The notes: generated by a model not told the origin, from the letters alone. A stretch of 64,000 bases of DNA from Cyanobacteria bacterium FACHB-502 (GCA_014695325.1 JACJNZ010000048.1:186001-250000), one strand, 5' to 3'. Positions 39,275-48,856 are shown, counted from the stretch's first letter. Numbers and translations: made by a program.

Positions 39275-39493
39275 AGAGAAGTCTCCAGACTGAAAGGCAA
39301 TCAACCGGAAATCAAACAGCACTAGATTAGACGCATTCCAGCAGCCGCGCCCCTACTGTGAAACGGCAAAGCTGCTTGCTTAACGTGCCCAGATTCGCCT
39401 GATTCGCCACAATCCTTGAGCCTGACGGTCAGGGGGAAACCTGAAATGCTATAGTTTTTGGGTTGTATTTGTCCCCGTGAGTTTGGCTTGGCT

Positions 39494-39916
39494 ATGGCTG
39501 AGACGGTAGAAATCCTGTTTGAGCAAGGGCTAGAACGCTATAACGCTGGAGAATCTCCGGCAACCTTGCTGCCCTTATTTAAGGAAGTTTGTGAACGCGC
39601 TCCCAAAAGCAGTCCCGCCTGGACGTGCCTCTCCTGGCTTTATTTGCTGGACAACAAGCCCTCTCAGGCATACAAATCCGCGCAAAAAGCGATAAAGCTC
39701 AATCCTCAAGACCCGCAGGCACGGGTGAATATTGCGATCGCCATGCTTGAAACGGCTCAACCCGGTGTTCGGCAGCACGTTGAAACCGCTTCGCAGCTCA
39801 TCGCAGTAGTTCCCGAACTTAAAGAAGAAGTTGAGCGCAATTTTGAAGATGGATTAAGCCGCAAACCAAACTGGAAAAGTTTAATTCGGGTCAAACAGTG
39901 GTTAGCAGAAGGTTAA
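39494..39916 (+). CDS. Small TPR protein
   Basis: 140 residues from ATG 39494 (MAETVEILFEQGLERY). Two to three TPR-like helical pairs are visible, the clearest being AYKSAQKAIKLNPQDPQARV. A C-terminal helix pair ends RVKQWLAEG. No signal peptide or catalytic domain is present. It is divergent from the large kinase gene with about 220 bp between them. Confidence 0.75.
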   Translation: MAETVEILFEQGLERYNAGESPATLLPLFKEVCERAPKSSPAWTCLSWLYLLDNKPSQAYKSAQKAIKLNPQDPQARVNIAIAMLETAQPGVRQHVETASQLIAVVPELKEEVERNFEDGLSRKPNWKSLIRVKQWLAEG

Positions 39917-40205
39917 GTTTTAGAAACAATTGACCTGTAGCGTTGCTGCAAAAACTTCAACTCCGCATCTAACAACAATCTACAGAATCTAATTTGCTGT
40001 CCAAGGAGTAAAACGCTCTAAGGCAGCTTTTTTTCTTAGAAGTTTATACCACTTTATAAATACTCAAAATACTTAAAGGAAAAAGTTAGAACTCTAATGA
40101 TAAGCTTTAGTGAACTCAGGGATAAGTTTCTCTAAAGAGCGATCGCTGAGTTATCACTTTAAAGCTCCAAAAGAACAAGCCCAAGAAAATTCAAGGAGTG
40201 GAACT

Positions 40206-40397
40206 ATGCAGGGACCGAATAGCGTTGACGTTAAACCCGAAACCCGTAATCACAAAGGATTTTTTGTGCAGCAAGGTTCGTACAAGTTTGTGGGCATCGA
40301 TCAGTCCGGTTGGGCGTTAATTTGTGCTGATGAGGCATCGTGCCACTACGTTGATCCAGACAATCTAAAGAAGGTCCCGGAGCTTGTCGAAGGTTAA
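40206..40397 (+). CDS. Small 63-residue protein of unknown function
   Basis: ATG 40206 is preceded by AAGGAG at a 7-nt spacing, and a strong terminator follows 50 nt after the stop, which supports a real transcript. The protein begins MQGPNSVDVKPETRNHKGFF and contains YKFVGIDQSGWALICADEA and CHYVDPDNLKKV. It looks like a small beta-rich domain, with two cysteines. I do not recognise a named family. Confidence 0.7.
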   Translation: MQGPNSVDVKPETRNHKGFFVQQGSYKFVGIDQSGWALICADEASCHYVDPDNLKKVPELVEG

Positions 40398-40757
40398 TCT
40401 TCAACGAATCCCGGCTATCGCTTCCGGTCAAAATTGAATTTTATCTTGTGGCTGTCCTGCTGTGGTGCAGCCATCTTTTTTGGCAATTTTTAGACAAGTT
40501 TTTGGACAACTGAATTGTTAACTTTGATTGCGAATATTCAGAGAGAGCTGGAGCAGATTTTGAGTCAGCGCCTCGTTAGGGGACGGTTGAGGTGTGTGAG
40601 ATTCAACACTGCCCCCTCAATTCCCCAGCTTTTGGCTTTGTGTTACCGTTATTCCTTTTTCGGCATTCCTAAGGCGATCGTCATTGAATAGGCGATCGTC
40701 ATTGAATAATAGTGAATAGTAAACTTTCATGCCAATGGTTCACCCATTCTTCGACTG
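40398..40757. other. Spacer with terminator
   Basis: 360 bases. It holds the terminator at 40449-40481 and a duplicated AGGCGATCGTCATTGAATA word at about 40672-40708. No further gene is seen. Confidence 0.5.
40449..40481 (+). terminator. Intrinsic terminator after the 63-residue protein gene
   Basis: TGGCTG/CAGCCA (40449-40454 with 40468-40473), 13-nt loop, then TCTTTTTT. Confidence 0.8.
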
Positions 40758-41009
40758 ATGAAAGAAAAACTTTTAAACTGGCTCAATTTAATTTTGATGA
40801 TCGACATTTTCCTCGTGCTGGCAAGCTTTGTCTGGTTTGCGGCGGCGGTGGTGGGGCGATCAATGGGCGTTTCACTCGGTTTAGATTTGTGGTATCAGCT
40901 CTGGATGCCTTTCTTTCAGCCTGCGATTGGCATACTGATGGCGGGGGCACTGCTGAGCGGCATGATTAGCTGGGTCAACCGACGATTTTTCTCAAAGCCC
41001 TCTGCCTAA
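40758..41009 (+). CDS. Small two-span membrane protein
   Basis: 83 residues from ATG 40758 (MKEKLLNWLNLILMIDIF). Two hydrophobic segments, LILMIDIFLVLASFVWFAAA and AIGILMAGALLSGMISW, flank a short loop with LDLWYQLW. The tail is basic (NRRFFSKPSA). The overlapping frame at 40712 is a shadow. No function is known. It lies 20 bp upstream of the GNAT gene and is probably co-transcribed with it. Confidence 0.7.
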   Translation: MKEKLLNWLNLILMIDIFLVLASFVWFAAAVVGRSMGVSLGLDLWYQLWMPFFQPAIGILMAGALLSGMISWVNRRFFSKPSA

Positions 41010-41029
41010 ACTGATTCGGGAATTCTGCC

Positions 41030-41482
41030 ATGACCACGATTCGACCCGCCCAGCTCACAGACTGCGATGAACTGGTTTTGCTGTGTCACGAACTGGGTTA
41101 TTTCACCTCGGCGAAGGCTCTGGCTCAGCATCTAGAACAGTTCCAGACCCATCCCGATCACGCTGTTTTTGTGGCAGAAACGGTTTATCCCGAAGGGGGG
41201 CAGGGGGCGATCGGCGGGTGGGTTCATGTTCATTTGCACTGGACTTTGCAGGAGGGACGCGAAGCAGAAATTGGTGGATTGGTCGTTTCGGAAAAGCTGC
41301 GTGGGCAAGGGGTCGGCAAGCGGTTGATGCAGCAGGCGGAAACATGGGCACAGCAGCAGGGCTGTCATGCATTAGTTGTTCGATCGAATGTGAAGCGCAG
41401 CGAGGCGCATCAGTTTTATCAGCGCATTGGCTATCGGGAGATTAAGCGATCGATCGTGTTTCGGCAGTCGATTACCTTCTGA
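41030..41482 (+). CDS. GNAT-family N-acetyltransferase
   Basis: 150 residues. It begins TTIRPAQLTDCDEL, the common GNAT start. The acetyl-CoA pyrophosphate loop is in VSEKLRGQGVGKRLMQQAE (R-x-x-G-x-G), preceded by strand EIGGLVV. The C-terminal motif is AHQFYQRIGYREI. The acceptor, a small amine or protein N-terminus, cannot be inferred. The start ATG lies 20 bp after the small membrane protein gene. Confidence 0.9.
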   Translation: MTTIRPAQLTDCDELVLLCHELGYFTSAKALAQHLEQFQTHPDHAVFVAETVYPEGGQGAIGGWVHVHLHWTLQEGREAEIGGLVVSEKLRGQGVGKRLMQQAETWAQQQGCHALVVRSNVKRSEAHQFYQRIGYREIKRSIVFRQSITF

Positions 41483-41781
41483 TTACCTCATAGGAAAAAC
41501 TGCATCAAGGAAACTGCCTCGCTGACCCTGCTGCCTGTGCCGATGCACAGTTTTGATAAAAAGTCTGTTCGCACAATCTAATCTTTATGCCGTTTCTGCG
41601 TTAAGCGGAAATCATCACGGTAAGATTTAGGCAGACTTGAAGCCGTGCGGCGATCGGATGACCGAAGGCAAGCTTCAAGCCGTTGGACTGAATTGAGTGC
41701 CGCAAGCGGAATGGTCTGCTCTTTTAGAAAGCGAACGATTCCGAGAACGGCTGAGTTCTCCCCTTCATGCCTTAACTCCCG

Positions 41782-43434
41782 ATGATCCATCTGACTCAGT
41801 TAGGCAAAGTAGATTTGCCCCAGATTTCAATGCCGCTTAAACAAGACCACATCCTTGCCGCGATCGATGTCGGCACAAACTCGATTCACATGGCAGTGGT
41901 CAAAATTCAGCCTAGTCTGCCTGCCTTCACAATCATTACCAGAGAAAAATCAACAGTGCGGTTGGGCAATCGCGATCGAAAAACGGGACGGCTCACACCA
42001 GAGGCAATGCAGCGATCGATCCAGGCATTGAAACGCTGTCAGGAAATTGCCAAAGGGTTACAAGCGGATGAAATGATTGCGGTTGCCACCAGTGCCGTGC
42101 GCGAAGCCCCTAACGGTCAGGCATTTTTGCAGCAGATCGAGGAAGAATTGGGCTTGACGGTGAATCTGATTTCGGGACAGGAGGAAGCCCGCCGCATTTA
42201 CCTGGGGGTGCTGTCGGGGATGGAGTTTAACAACCAGCCCCATGTGATGATCGACATTGGCGGCGGTTCGACCGAGCTGATTTTGGGAGACGGACACGAA
42301 CCGCGCAGCCTCAGCAGCACCAAAATTGGAGCCGTGCGCCTGACGGCTGAAATGATCAGCACCGACCCGATTAGCAGCAGCGAATTTAGCTACTTGCAGG
42401 CATACGTGCGGGGAATGCTGGAGCGATCGATCGACGAACTGCGCTCTCATCTGCAACCGGACGAACAGCCGCGCATGGTCGGCACATCAGGCACGATCGA
42501 GACGCTGGCAACGATTCATGCCAGAGAAAAGCTGGGCGTGGTTCCCGCACCGCTAAATGGCTATCAGTTTAGCCTGCGCGATTTGCGCGATCTGGTGAAT
42601 CGGCTGCGAAAGCTCAACGATGCAGAACGGGCGGCAATTCCTGGCATGAGCGATCGGCGATCGGAAATCATTCTGGCTGGAGCCGTGATTTTGCAGGAAG
42701 CAATGACGCTGCTGGGGCTGGATCACATTACCATTTGCGAACGGGCACTGCGAGAAGGCGTGGTAGTGGATTGGATGCTGTCCCACGGCTTGATCGAAGA
42801 TCGCCTGCGCTACCAGGGTTCGATTCGAGAACGCAGCGTGATCAAGATTGCCCACAAGTATCAGGTCGATCTGCCCCATAGCAAACGGGTGGCTGACTTT
42901 GCAACGAGCCTGTTTGATCAAACGCAAGGCATTTTGCATGAGTGGGGTGAAGCGGAGCGACAGTTACTCTGGGCAGCCGCCATGCTGCATAACTGCGGTC
43001 ACTTCGTCAGCCATTCCTCGCACCACAAGCACTCTTACTATCTAATTCGCCACGGTGAACTGTTGGGCTACCCCGAAGTCGAAATTGAGACGATCGCCAA
43101 TCTTGCTCGCTATCACCGCAAAAGTAGCCCCAAGAAAAAACACGAGTGCTATCGCAATATCACCAGCAAAAAGTACCGCCGAGTGGTCGATCAGCTCAGT
43201 CCGCTTCTACGGCTAGCAGTGGCGCTCGATCGCAGACAGATTGGGGCGATCGAGCAGGTGCGGTGTGAGTATCAAGCAGACCTTCAGGAAATGCGGTTAC
43301 ATCTGAAAGCGGCTTATCCGACCGGCGATTGTGCGCTGGAACTCTGGAGCCTGGGGCAGAAGAAGGGCGATTTTGAGGCGGCTTATGGACTGAGGCTAGT
43401 TCCGCTATTGGAATATGAAATTGGGGAGAAGTAG
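41782..43434 (+). CDS. ppx: Exopolyphosphatase / guanosine pentaphosphatase family (Ppx/GppA)
   Basis: 550 residues. The N-terminal ASKHA-fold phosphatase has AAIDVGTNSIHMAVVKI (phosphate 1 loop) and IDIGGGSTELILG (phosphate 2 loop). Catalytic Glu is expected in the GQEEARRIYLG region. The C-terminal HD-type helical domain begins near 330 (HKYQVDLPHSKRVADF) and has the HNCGH motif. It removes terminal phosphate from polyphosphate and possibly pppGpp. The first 17 residues before MPLKQDHI may be extra; ATG 41830 is an alternative start. Confidence 0.93.
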   Translation: MIHLTQLGKVDLPQISMPLKQDHILAAIDVGTNSIHMAVVKIQPSLPAFTIITREKSTVRLGNRDRKTGRLTPEAMQRSIQALKRCQEIAKGLQADEMIAVATSAVREAPNGQAFLQQIEEELGLTVNLISGQEEARRIYLGVLSGMEFNNQPHVMIDIGGGSTELILGDGHEPRSLSSTKIGAVRLTAEMISTDPISSSEFSYLQAYVRGMLERSIDELRSHLQPDEQPRMVGTSGTIETLATIHAREKLGVVPAPLNGYQFSLRDLRDLVNRLRKLNDAERAAIPGMSDRRSEIILAGAVILQEAMTLLGLDHITICERALREGVVVDWMLSHGLIEDRLRYQGSIRERSVIKIAHKYQVDLPHSKRVADFATSLFDQTQGILHEWGEAERQLLWAAAMLHNCGHFVSHSSHHKHSYYLIRHGELLGYPEVEIETIANLARYHRKSSPKKKHECYRNITSKKYRRVVDQLSPLLRLAVALDRRQIGAIEQVRCEYQADLQEMRLHLKAAYPTGDCALELWSLGQKKGDFEAAYGLRLVPLLEYEIGEK

Positions 43435-43600
43435 GGAAGGAGGAGATAAGAGGATCGGGAAAGGACGAGAGGCTTGCGATTTTGAGCAGATTCGGAGACG
43501 CTTAAAAAACGGCACAAATCTTTTCTCGATCGCCCTGGTAAAAAGTTCGTTTTCTCGATCTCAGCAACTTTTATTTCGCCATCTCTAGCAAACCAATTAT

Positions 43601-43680
43601 TTAGAACTCAATAGTTAGCAACTCAATATTCAGCAACTTAGCATTCAACATTTAGCAACTTAGTATTTAGCAATTTAATA
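43601..43680. repeat. AT-rich imperfect tandem repeats
   Basis: Five to six degenerate copies of TTAGCAACTTAGTATT-like words in the spacer upstream of the PEP-synthase-like gene. Copies differ at several positions and the period varies around 13-15 bp. Confidence 0.6.
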
Positions 43681-43733
43681 GAATACCTCTGCATCACTCT
43701 GGTTAAGCATCCACCCGTCTTTTTGCTCTGCTT

Positions 43734-46226
43734 ATGTCCGTGGATTATTTTTTCTGGCTTGACCAGATTCAGCCGCATCATCGCGATCGGGTGGGCAGCA
43801 AGGCGTTTTATCTGGCAGTTCTTCGGCAGCGCGGCTATCCTGTGGTTCCGGGTTTAGTGGTGAGCAACGAGCTGTTTCAGGCATTTCTGAGCCAGCTTGA
43901 GTGGGCTGATCCGACTTTTGCAGATTTGCCTGCTTTGCTGCGTCATCTTGATGTTGATAATCCCCGTCAGCTTCAGGGGGTGGCACAGCAGCTTCGGCAC
44001 GCGGTTACCTCCACTGCGATTCCTAAATCATGGCTGCTGCCAATTAATGAAGCGATCCGCGATTGGCAATCCTCGCAGCAAACCGAAGCCGTAATTCTGC
44101 GTCCTTCTTTTTCGCTGGCGTCTGGGCTTGATCCGTCGATTAGCGATGACACGAGAAGCCTCCTCGAAGCAAAGATCTGTCGGGCAGAGCCAGAGTCGAT
44201 CGCTCATGCGCTGAAGTGGGTCTGGGCAGAGCTATTTCGGGCACGCAGTTTGCTGTACTGGCAGCGATTGGGCGTTGAGCCGCAGCAGGTTCAGCTGGCC
44301 GTGCTGATTCAACCGATTCGATCGCCGATCGCCGCAGGAAAAGCCGTGGTTCAGGGGAATGAACTGAGAGTGCAGACGGTGTGGGGTCTTGGACATGGAA
44401 TGACAGGCGGCGTGACCCCGGATTGCTACCGAGTTGATGCAGCGGGAATCGTCTACTTTGAGACAATTAGCCGGAAAAACGTGGCTTATGGCATTGTGAC
44501 GGAAACTTCAGAACAGGCATTGCTAGGCAGTTTTCCTGTGGGCGGCAGTGAGCAAGACGACAGCCTCCAACTGCTAATGCTCAAGCCAGAGCAGCAGACT
44601 CAGCCTGTCCTTACTCGATCGCAGGTTGAGCGTCTGGCACAGCTAACCCGCCAACTCATGCTGACGCTTGGCATGGCGGTTGAACTGGAGTGGATGCTTT
44701 GTTCTGGTGCTGTTTCTGGAGCTGTCTCTGAGGCGGTATCCGAAGTGGTATCCGAAGCTGTCTCTGAAGCGGAGTTTGGCGATCGAGGGTCAGAACCCAG
44801 CTTTTATATTACGCGGGTAATTCCCTACAGCACGCTCACACCAAAATTCCTCGCCCCTGCTCCTTTAGAAATGGACGCATCGGAGATACGGGAAACTGCC
44901 TCCGATCGTCTAAAAGGGATTGCTGCCGCACCAGGGAAAGTGACAGCAACGGTCTGGGTGATTCCCCTAACGCCTGTGCCTTTACTGGAGATGCCGCCAG
45001 GCTGTGTTCTGGTTGCGCCGATCATTTTGCCAGAGTGGGTTAGTCAGATTCGCCAGGTCGGCGGAATTGTGACCGAGCAAGGCGGAACCACCAGCCACGG
45101 CGCGATCCTCGCCAGGGAGTTAGGAATTCCGGCGGTGGTGGGAATTGCAGGTGCGATGCAAACGCTGAAAACTGGGGATCAAGTCCTAATCAACGGCGAT
45201 CGAGGAGAGGTGATACGGATGTTAGAACCAGCAGCATTCGATGAACCAGACGATCATGACAATCATCGTGCAGCCCATGCTGATTTGCGAATCGAGGCAA
45301 CCCGTTACCAGGGCAATTCGACTCAGATTATGCCTGCAACTGCAACCCGGCTCATGGTCAGCCTCAGCCAAACTGAGTCAATCGCCCAAATCAGTGAACT
45401 GCCGATCGATGGGGTAGGTCTTCTGCGGTCAGAACTGCTCTGGATAAAAAGTCTGGAGGATCGATCGCCAGACGAATGGCTAGCACAAGATAAAGCAGGC
45501 TTGATTGATCGATTAGCACAGCAGATTCAGCAATTTGCCGATCGCATGATGCCCCGCCCCGTTTTTTACCGCAGTCTGGATATGCGCGCCCATGAGTTTC
45601 CGATGCTGGCTGGCTCCTCGGTTGAACGGAATCCAGTGTTGGGTCTGCGCGGAGCGTATCGTTATCAGATTTACCCTGGCTGGTTTGGGGTCGAACTGGC
45701 AGCCTTGCGTCAGGTGCAGCAGGCGAGCTTTGATAATCTGCGACTGATTCTGCCGTTTGTGAGAACAGTTGAGGAGTTTATTTTCTGCCGTGATCGAGTG
45801 ACAGAGGCAGGTTTATGGCAGCCCGGTTTTGAACTGTGGATGATGGCAGAAGTGCCTTCGATTTTGCTGCTGCTGCCCGCCTACATTGAGGCAGGGGTTC
45901 AGGGCATGGCGATCGGCTGTAACGATCTAACTCAGCTTCTTCTGGGGATCGATCGCGATCATCCTCAGATGGCAACCCAATTCAATATGACCCATCCCGC
46001 CGTGATGCAGGCAATTCAGCAGATTGTTCAGGCTAGCCGCGCCGCAGAATTGCCCTGTACCGTTTGCGGTCATCTGCCCAGGAATCTCAATGTCATCGAT
46101 CGGCTTGTTGAGTGGGGCGTGACCGGAATTTCGGTGGAACCAGGTGATGTGGCGTGGATGAGCCAGGCACTCGATCGAGCAGAGCGGCGATTAATTCTGG
46201 AGGGTGTGAGGCGTGTCCACTCGTAA
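43734..46226 (+). CDS. PEP-synthase-like (PEP-utilising enzyme) protein with divergent ATP-binding lobe
   Basis: 830 residues. N-terminal PPDK_N-type lobe (1-360) begins DRVGSKAFYLAVLRQRGYPV. The mobile domain has the phospho-His in GGTTSHGAILARELGIPAVV (about 450). The C-terminal PEP/pyruvate barrel (520-820) has GIGLLRSE-like GVGLLRSELLW, GCNDLTQLLLGIDRD and the CGHLP cysteine. The nucleotide lobe lacks the usual RSSATAED loop (it reads LRPSFSLASGL) and has a VSEA-type repeat near 325-347. The core looks like pyruvate, water dikinase, but ATP use is uncertain. Confidence 0.8.
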   Translation: MSVDYFFWLDQIQPHHRDRVGSKAFYLAVLRQRGYPVVPGLVVSNELFQAFLSQLEWADPTFADLPALLRHLDVDNPRQLQGVAQQLRHAVTSTAIPKSWLLPINEAIRDWQSSQQTEAVILRPSFSLASGLDPSISDDTRSLLEAKICRAEPESIAHALKWVWAELFRARSLLYWQRLGVEPQQVQLAVLIQPIRSPIAAGKAVVQGNELRVQTVWGLGHGMTGGVTPDCYRVDAAGIVYFETISRKNVAYGIVTETSEQALLGSFPVGGSEQDDSLQLLMLKPEQQTQPVLTRSQVERLAQLTRQLMLTLGMAVELEWMLCSGAVSGAVSEAVSEVVSEAVSEAEFGDRGSEPSFYITRVIPYSTLTPKFLAPAPLEMDASEIRETASDRLKGIAAAPGKVTATVWVIPLTPVPLLEMPPGCVLVAPIILPEWVSQIRQVGGIVTEQGGTTSHGAILARELGIPAVVGIAGAMQTLKTGDQVLINGDRGEVIRMLEPAAFDEPDDHDNHRAAHADLRIEATRYQGNSTQIMPATATRLMVSLSQTESIAQISELPIDGVGLLRSELLWIKSLEDRSPDEWLAQDKAGLIDRLAQQIQQFADRMMPRPVFYRSLDMRAHEFPMLAGSSVERNPVLGLRGAYRYQIYPGWFGVELAALRQVQQASFDNLRLILPFVRTVEEFIFCRDRVTEAGLWQPGFELWMMAEVPSILLLLPAYIEAGVQGMAIGCNDLTQLLLGIDRDHPQMATQFNMTHPAVMQAIQQIVQASRAAELPCTVCGHLPRNLNVIDRLVEWGVTGISVEPGDVAWMSQALDRAERRLILEGVRRVHS
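44706..44771. repeat. 12-bp in-frame repeat
   Basis: Five to six copies of a GCTGTCTCTGAG-like unit within the PEP-synthase-like gene, encoding GAVSGAVSEAVSEVVSEAVS. It lies in a surface-loop position between the ATP lobe and the mobile domain. Confidence 0.8.
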
Positions 46227-46296
46227 CCATTACGACAAATTCGCCGGAAATCCACTAGATTGATAAACAGAGTTCATTTATCATTTTTCTCTCCTA

Positions 46297-47004
46297 GTGA
46301 GTTTCGCAGATTGGATTTTTGCAGATTGGATCTTGAATGTGCCTCCGCTGTGGCTTCAGCTTGCGATCGTCGGTCTCTGGCTAAGCCTGGTTGGACTACT
46401 GGCGTTTGGGCTGAGTCGGTGGGAAGGGGCAGATTCCGAGGTCGTGCGAAAAGTGGTGCATATCGGCGCAGGAAATGTGATTCTGCTGGCATGGTGGCTG
46501 CAAATTCCAGGATGGATCGGCATCAGTGCCTCGATCGCCTTTAGTGCCTTGATGCTACTGTCCTATCGTCTACCAATCCTGCCGGGGATCAATAGCGTCG
46601 GGCGAAAAAGCCTGGGAACTTTCTTTTATGCCGTTAGCATTGGCTTGCTCATCTTGCTGTTTTGGCAGCAGCATCCTTACTATACGGTGATCGGCATCTT
46701 AATCATGACTTGGGGCGATGGACTGGCAGCGCTGGTCGGACAGCGGTTGGGGCAGCATCCCTACGAGCTTTGGGGCATGAAGAAAAGTTGGGAAGGTTCG
46801 CTAACAATGGCAGGCGTGAGCTACATCATTTGTAGTCTGGTGTTGCTGGGGATTCAGGGCAACCATTGGCAAACCTGGGCGATCGCCCTTATGGTCGCAG
46901 TTGCCGCAACCCTGCTGGAAGCTTTCTCTAAGCTGGGCATTGATAATTTGACGGTTCCATTAGGCAGTGCTGTGCTTGCCGCCTGGCTGAATCAGCTTCT
47001 TTAG
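46297..47004 (+). CDS. Phytol/polyprenol kinase family integral membrane protein
   Basis: 235 residues from GTG 46297; about seven membrane segments. RKVVHIGAGNVILLAWW and MTWGDGLAALVGQRLG with KKSWEGSLTMA are the signatures of the CTP-dependent dolichol/phytol/farnesol kinase family (VTE5 and Synechocystis slr1652 type). It would phosphorylate phytol released from chlorophyll for tocopherol or lipid re-use. The N-terminus contains a duplicated FADWI from a 15-bp repeat (46309-46338). It lies 70 bp after the PEP-synthase-like gene on the same strand. Confidence 0.85.
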   Translation: MSFADWIFADWILNVPPLWLQLAIVGLWLSLVGLLAFGLSRWEGADSEVVRKVVHIGAGNVILLAWWLQIPGWIGISASIAFSALMLLSYRLPILPGINSVGRKSLGTFFYAVSIGLLILLFWQQHPYYTVIGILIMTWGDGLAALVGQRLGQHPYELWGMKKSWEGSLTMAGVSYIICSLVLLGIQGNHWQTWAIALMVAVAATLLEAFSKLGIDNLTVPLGSAVLAAWLNQLL

Positions 47005-47191
47005 TTTTTTGAGTTCACGCAATAGGCAGCTTTGCTGACCTGCCCTCACTCTCAATCCCTGCACATCGGATTATCGCTGGGTTCTGCTTTCATGCTGCTG
47101 ATTGGAGAGGAACAGCCAAACAGAGGACAGACCCACTTTCAATCCGCTATGATCTTGTTTCAATCTGGCATAAACGTAGAGTGGTTGCGGT

Positions 47192-47455
47192 GTGGAAGTT
47201 CAATCAAATCAGCTAGAGGCAATTCTCCTGCAAATGGGCGAGGCAGTGATTGCGAGCACAGAGACGGTCGATCGCCTTGCAGCACAGCTTGATGCGCTTA
47301 CGAAACAAGTGCAGCAGCAGGGCTATCAGATTTTTGCGTTGAGCGATGCGGTTCAAACGCTGGCAGAAAACCAGGATGGGGCGTTAGAGCGGATTCAGCA
47401 GCTTACAACCGCTCTTCAGCAGCTTGTTGCGGCGATCGAAGAAACGGACAAATGA
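47192..47455 (+). CDS. Small coiled-coil protein
   Basis: 87 residues from GTG 47192 (MEVQSNQLEAILLQMGEAVI). Almost the whole length is helical heptad pattern, for example TVDRLAAQLDALTKQV and ALERIQQLTTALQQLVAA. No membrane segment. Function unknown. It lies 120 bp upstream of the HetZ-related gene. Confidence 0.6.
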   Translation: MEVQSNQLEAILLQMGEAVIASTETVDRLAAQLDALTKQVQQQGYQIFALSDAVQTLAENQDGALERIQQLTTALQQLVAAIEETDK

Positions 47456-47576
47456 GGCGGATTTAGCCTAAACCAGTCGTCTTGATAAGATTTACCCAAA
47501 TTTAGGTCGAGTAAAGTTTGAGCCGAGCCCGATAGAACGGTATAAATAGAAAACGAAATAAAGGAATGCAACCCGA

Positions 47577-48707
47577 ATGGCACTGGCTGAGGAACTGAGG
47601 CAGGCGTGGCAATCCCAGATTGAAGCGGGCAGCCCTAACCTATCGGCAACCGATCGAGCAAGCGTGGTCGGCTGGCTGTTGGGGCAGGATCCGGCACGAT
47701 TTGACTCCCTCTCACCCGCAGAGTTAAACGTGGCGCAGCAGGCGATGGACTATCGCTATCGGATTTTGCAGCAGCGATATTTAGGCGTTCAGCCCGATCG
47801 CGCCTACAACCAGCTAATCCAGCGGCTCAGCAGCCTGTTCCTGATTCGCAGCAAAATTAAAACCTGGGTTGCCCTGTCTCGCGATCGGCGGCGAACGGTG
47901 GTGGATGTGTTGCAGGAAGTGATTCAAGAGCTGCTGCAAAGCGATAACTATATGCGGCAGCAAATCACCTGGATCGGGGAATGTACGCCCAACCCGCGCC
48001 TGCGGAATGCCCTGATGCTGGCAAGCATTGAGGAATATTGCCTGCGCCCAATTCGCAATCAGCCTTTGCTGGTGTATCGATTTGTCAATTATCTCCGTCG
48101 ATCGCAGCGGGGCGGCATGACCCAGGTTCCCACAGGCGATCTGATTCGGCTGGTCTCTGAAGAAATCACCCCCGACGATGCTGATAATCCCGTCAGCTTG
48201 CTGGACGGTCAGGCATTGACGCAATATCAAGACCAGCAGGCGTGGGAGGAGCAGGAGGCACTCCGCAGCAAAGTGATGCAGGAATTTGCCGACTACCTGA
48301 AAGAAAAGGTTGATCCGCTCGCCGCAGACTGGTTAAAACTACACGTCCAGGGACAGTCGCAGGAAGTGATCGCCCAGCGGCTCGACGTCCCGATTCAGCA
48401 GGTTTACCGACTGCGTGAGAAAATTAGCTATCACGCGATTCGCGTCTTTGCCTTTAAGCAGCAGCCCGAACTGGTGGGAGCCTGGCTGGGAACTTCGCTA
48501 GTTGAGCATAATCTGGGCTTGACGATTCCACAGTGGGAGGAGTTTTTGCAGTCGTTAACGCCTGTGCAGCAGAAGATTGTCGAAAAGCTGAAGACCGGAC
48601 AGCCCTTTGACGCGATCGGCAAAGAGCTAAATCTGAGGCTGAATCAGGTTACAGGCGAGTGGAGCAAAATCTACCTGGCAGCTCAAACAGTGCGGAGTGC
48701 GGAGTAA
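47577..48707 (+). CDS. HetZ-related protein
   Basis: 376 residues. SSLFLIRSKIKTWVALSRDR and VYRFVNYLRRSQRGGMTQVP are stretches I associate with the cyanobacterial HetZ-related protein 2 family. HetZ itself is a DNA-binding regulator of heterocyst commitment. Relatives occur in strains without heterocysts, where their role is unknown. Two helix-turn-helix-like segments are visible near 255-275 (SQEVIAQRLDVPIQQVYRLR) and 340-360 (PFDAIGKELNLRLNQV), fitting sigma-region-4-like DNA binding. Presence does not imply nitrogen fixation. Confidence 0.65.
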   Translation: MALAEELRQAWQSQIEAGSPNLSATDRASVVGWLLGQDPARFDSLSPAELNVAQQAMDYRYRILQQRYLGVQPDRAYNQLIQRLSSLFLIRSKIKTWVALSRDRRRTVVDVLQEVIQELLQSDNYMRQQITWIGECTPNPRLRNALMLASIEEYCLRPIRNQPLLVYRFVNYLRRSQRGGMTQVPTGDLIRLVSEEITPDDADNPVSLLDGQALTQYQDQQAWEEQEALRSKVMQEFADYLKEKVDPLAADWLKLHVQGQSQEVIAQRLDVPIQQVYRLREKISYHAIRVFAFKQQPELVGAWLGTSLVEHNLGLTIPQWEEFLQSLTPVQQKIVEKLKTGQPFDAIGKELNLRLNQVTGEWSKIYLAAQTVRSAE

Positions 48708-48741
48708 CCCATCTTTTTGTCAAGTGGATTCTATCAGGGGC

Positions 48742-48782
48742 AACTAATGCCATTAATATGGGTTTAATAAAGGGCATTAGTT
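48742..48782. other. 10-bp inverted repeat, terminator-like
   Basis: AACTAATGCC (48742-48751) pairs perfectly with GGCATTAGTT (48773-48782) around a 21-nt AT-rich loop. It lies 35 nt after the HetZ-related stop. Only a short T-run follows, so termination is uncertain. Confidence 0.45.
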
Positions 48783-48820
48783 TCAGTTGATTATCTTGGC
48801 ATTGATTGGCATTCAATCAA

Positions 48821-48856
48821 ATGTTGAGACAGAATGTTGAGACGAAATGTTGAGAC
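48821..48856 (+). repeat. 13-bp tandem repeat carrying the start codon
   Basis: ATGTTGAGAC occurs at 48821, 48834 and 48847 with a 13-bp period. The third copy supplies the ATG of the longest frame of the GspE-like gene. Because 13 is not a multiple of three, the three ATGs are in three reading frames. Confidence 0.85.

Noticed and set aside
40712-40969. 85-codon frame overlapping the small membrane protein gene
   Set aside because: The frame at 40758 has clean membrane segments and better placement.
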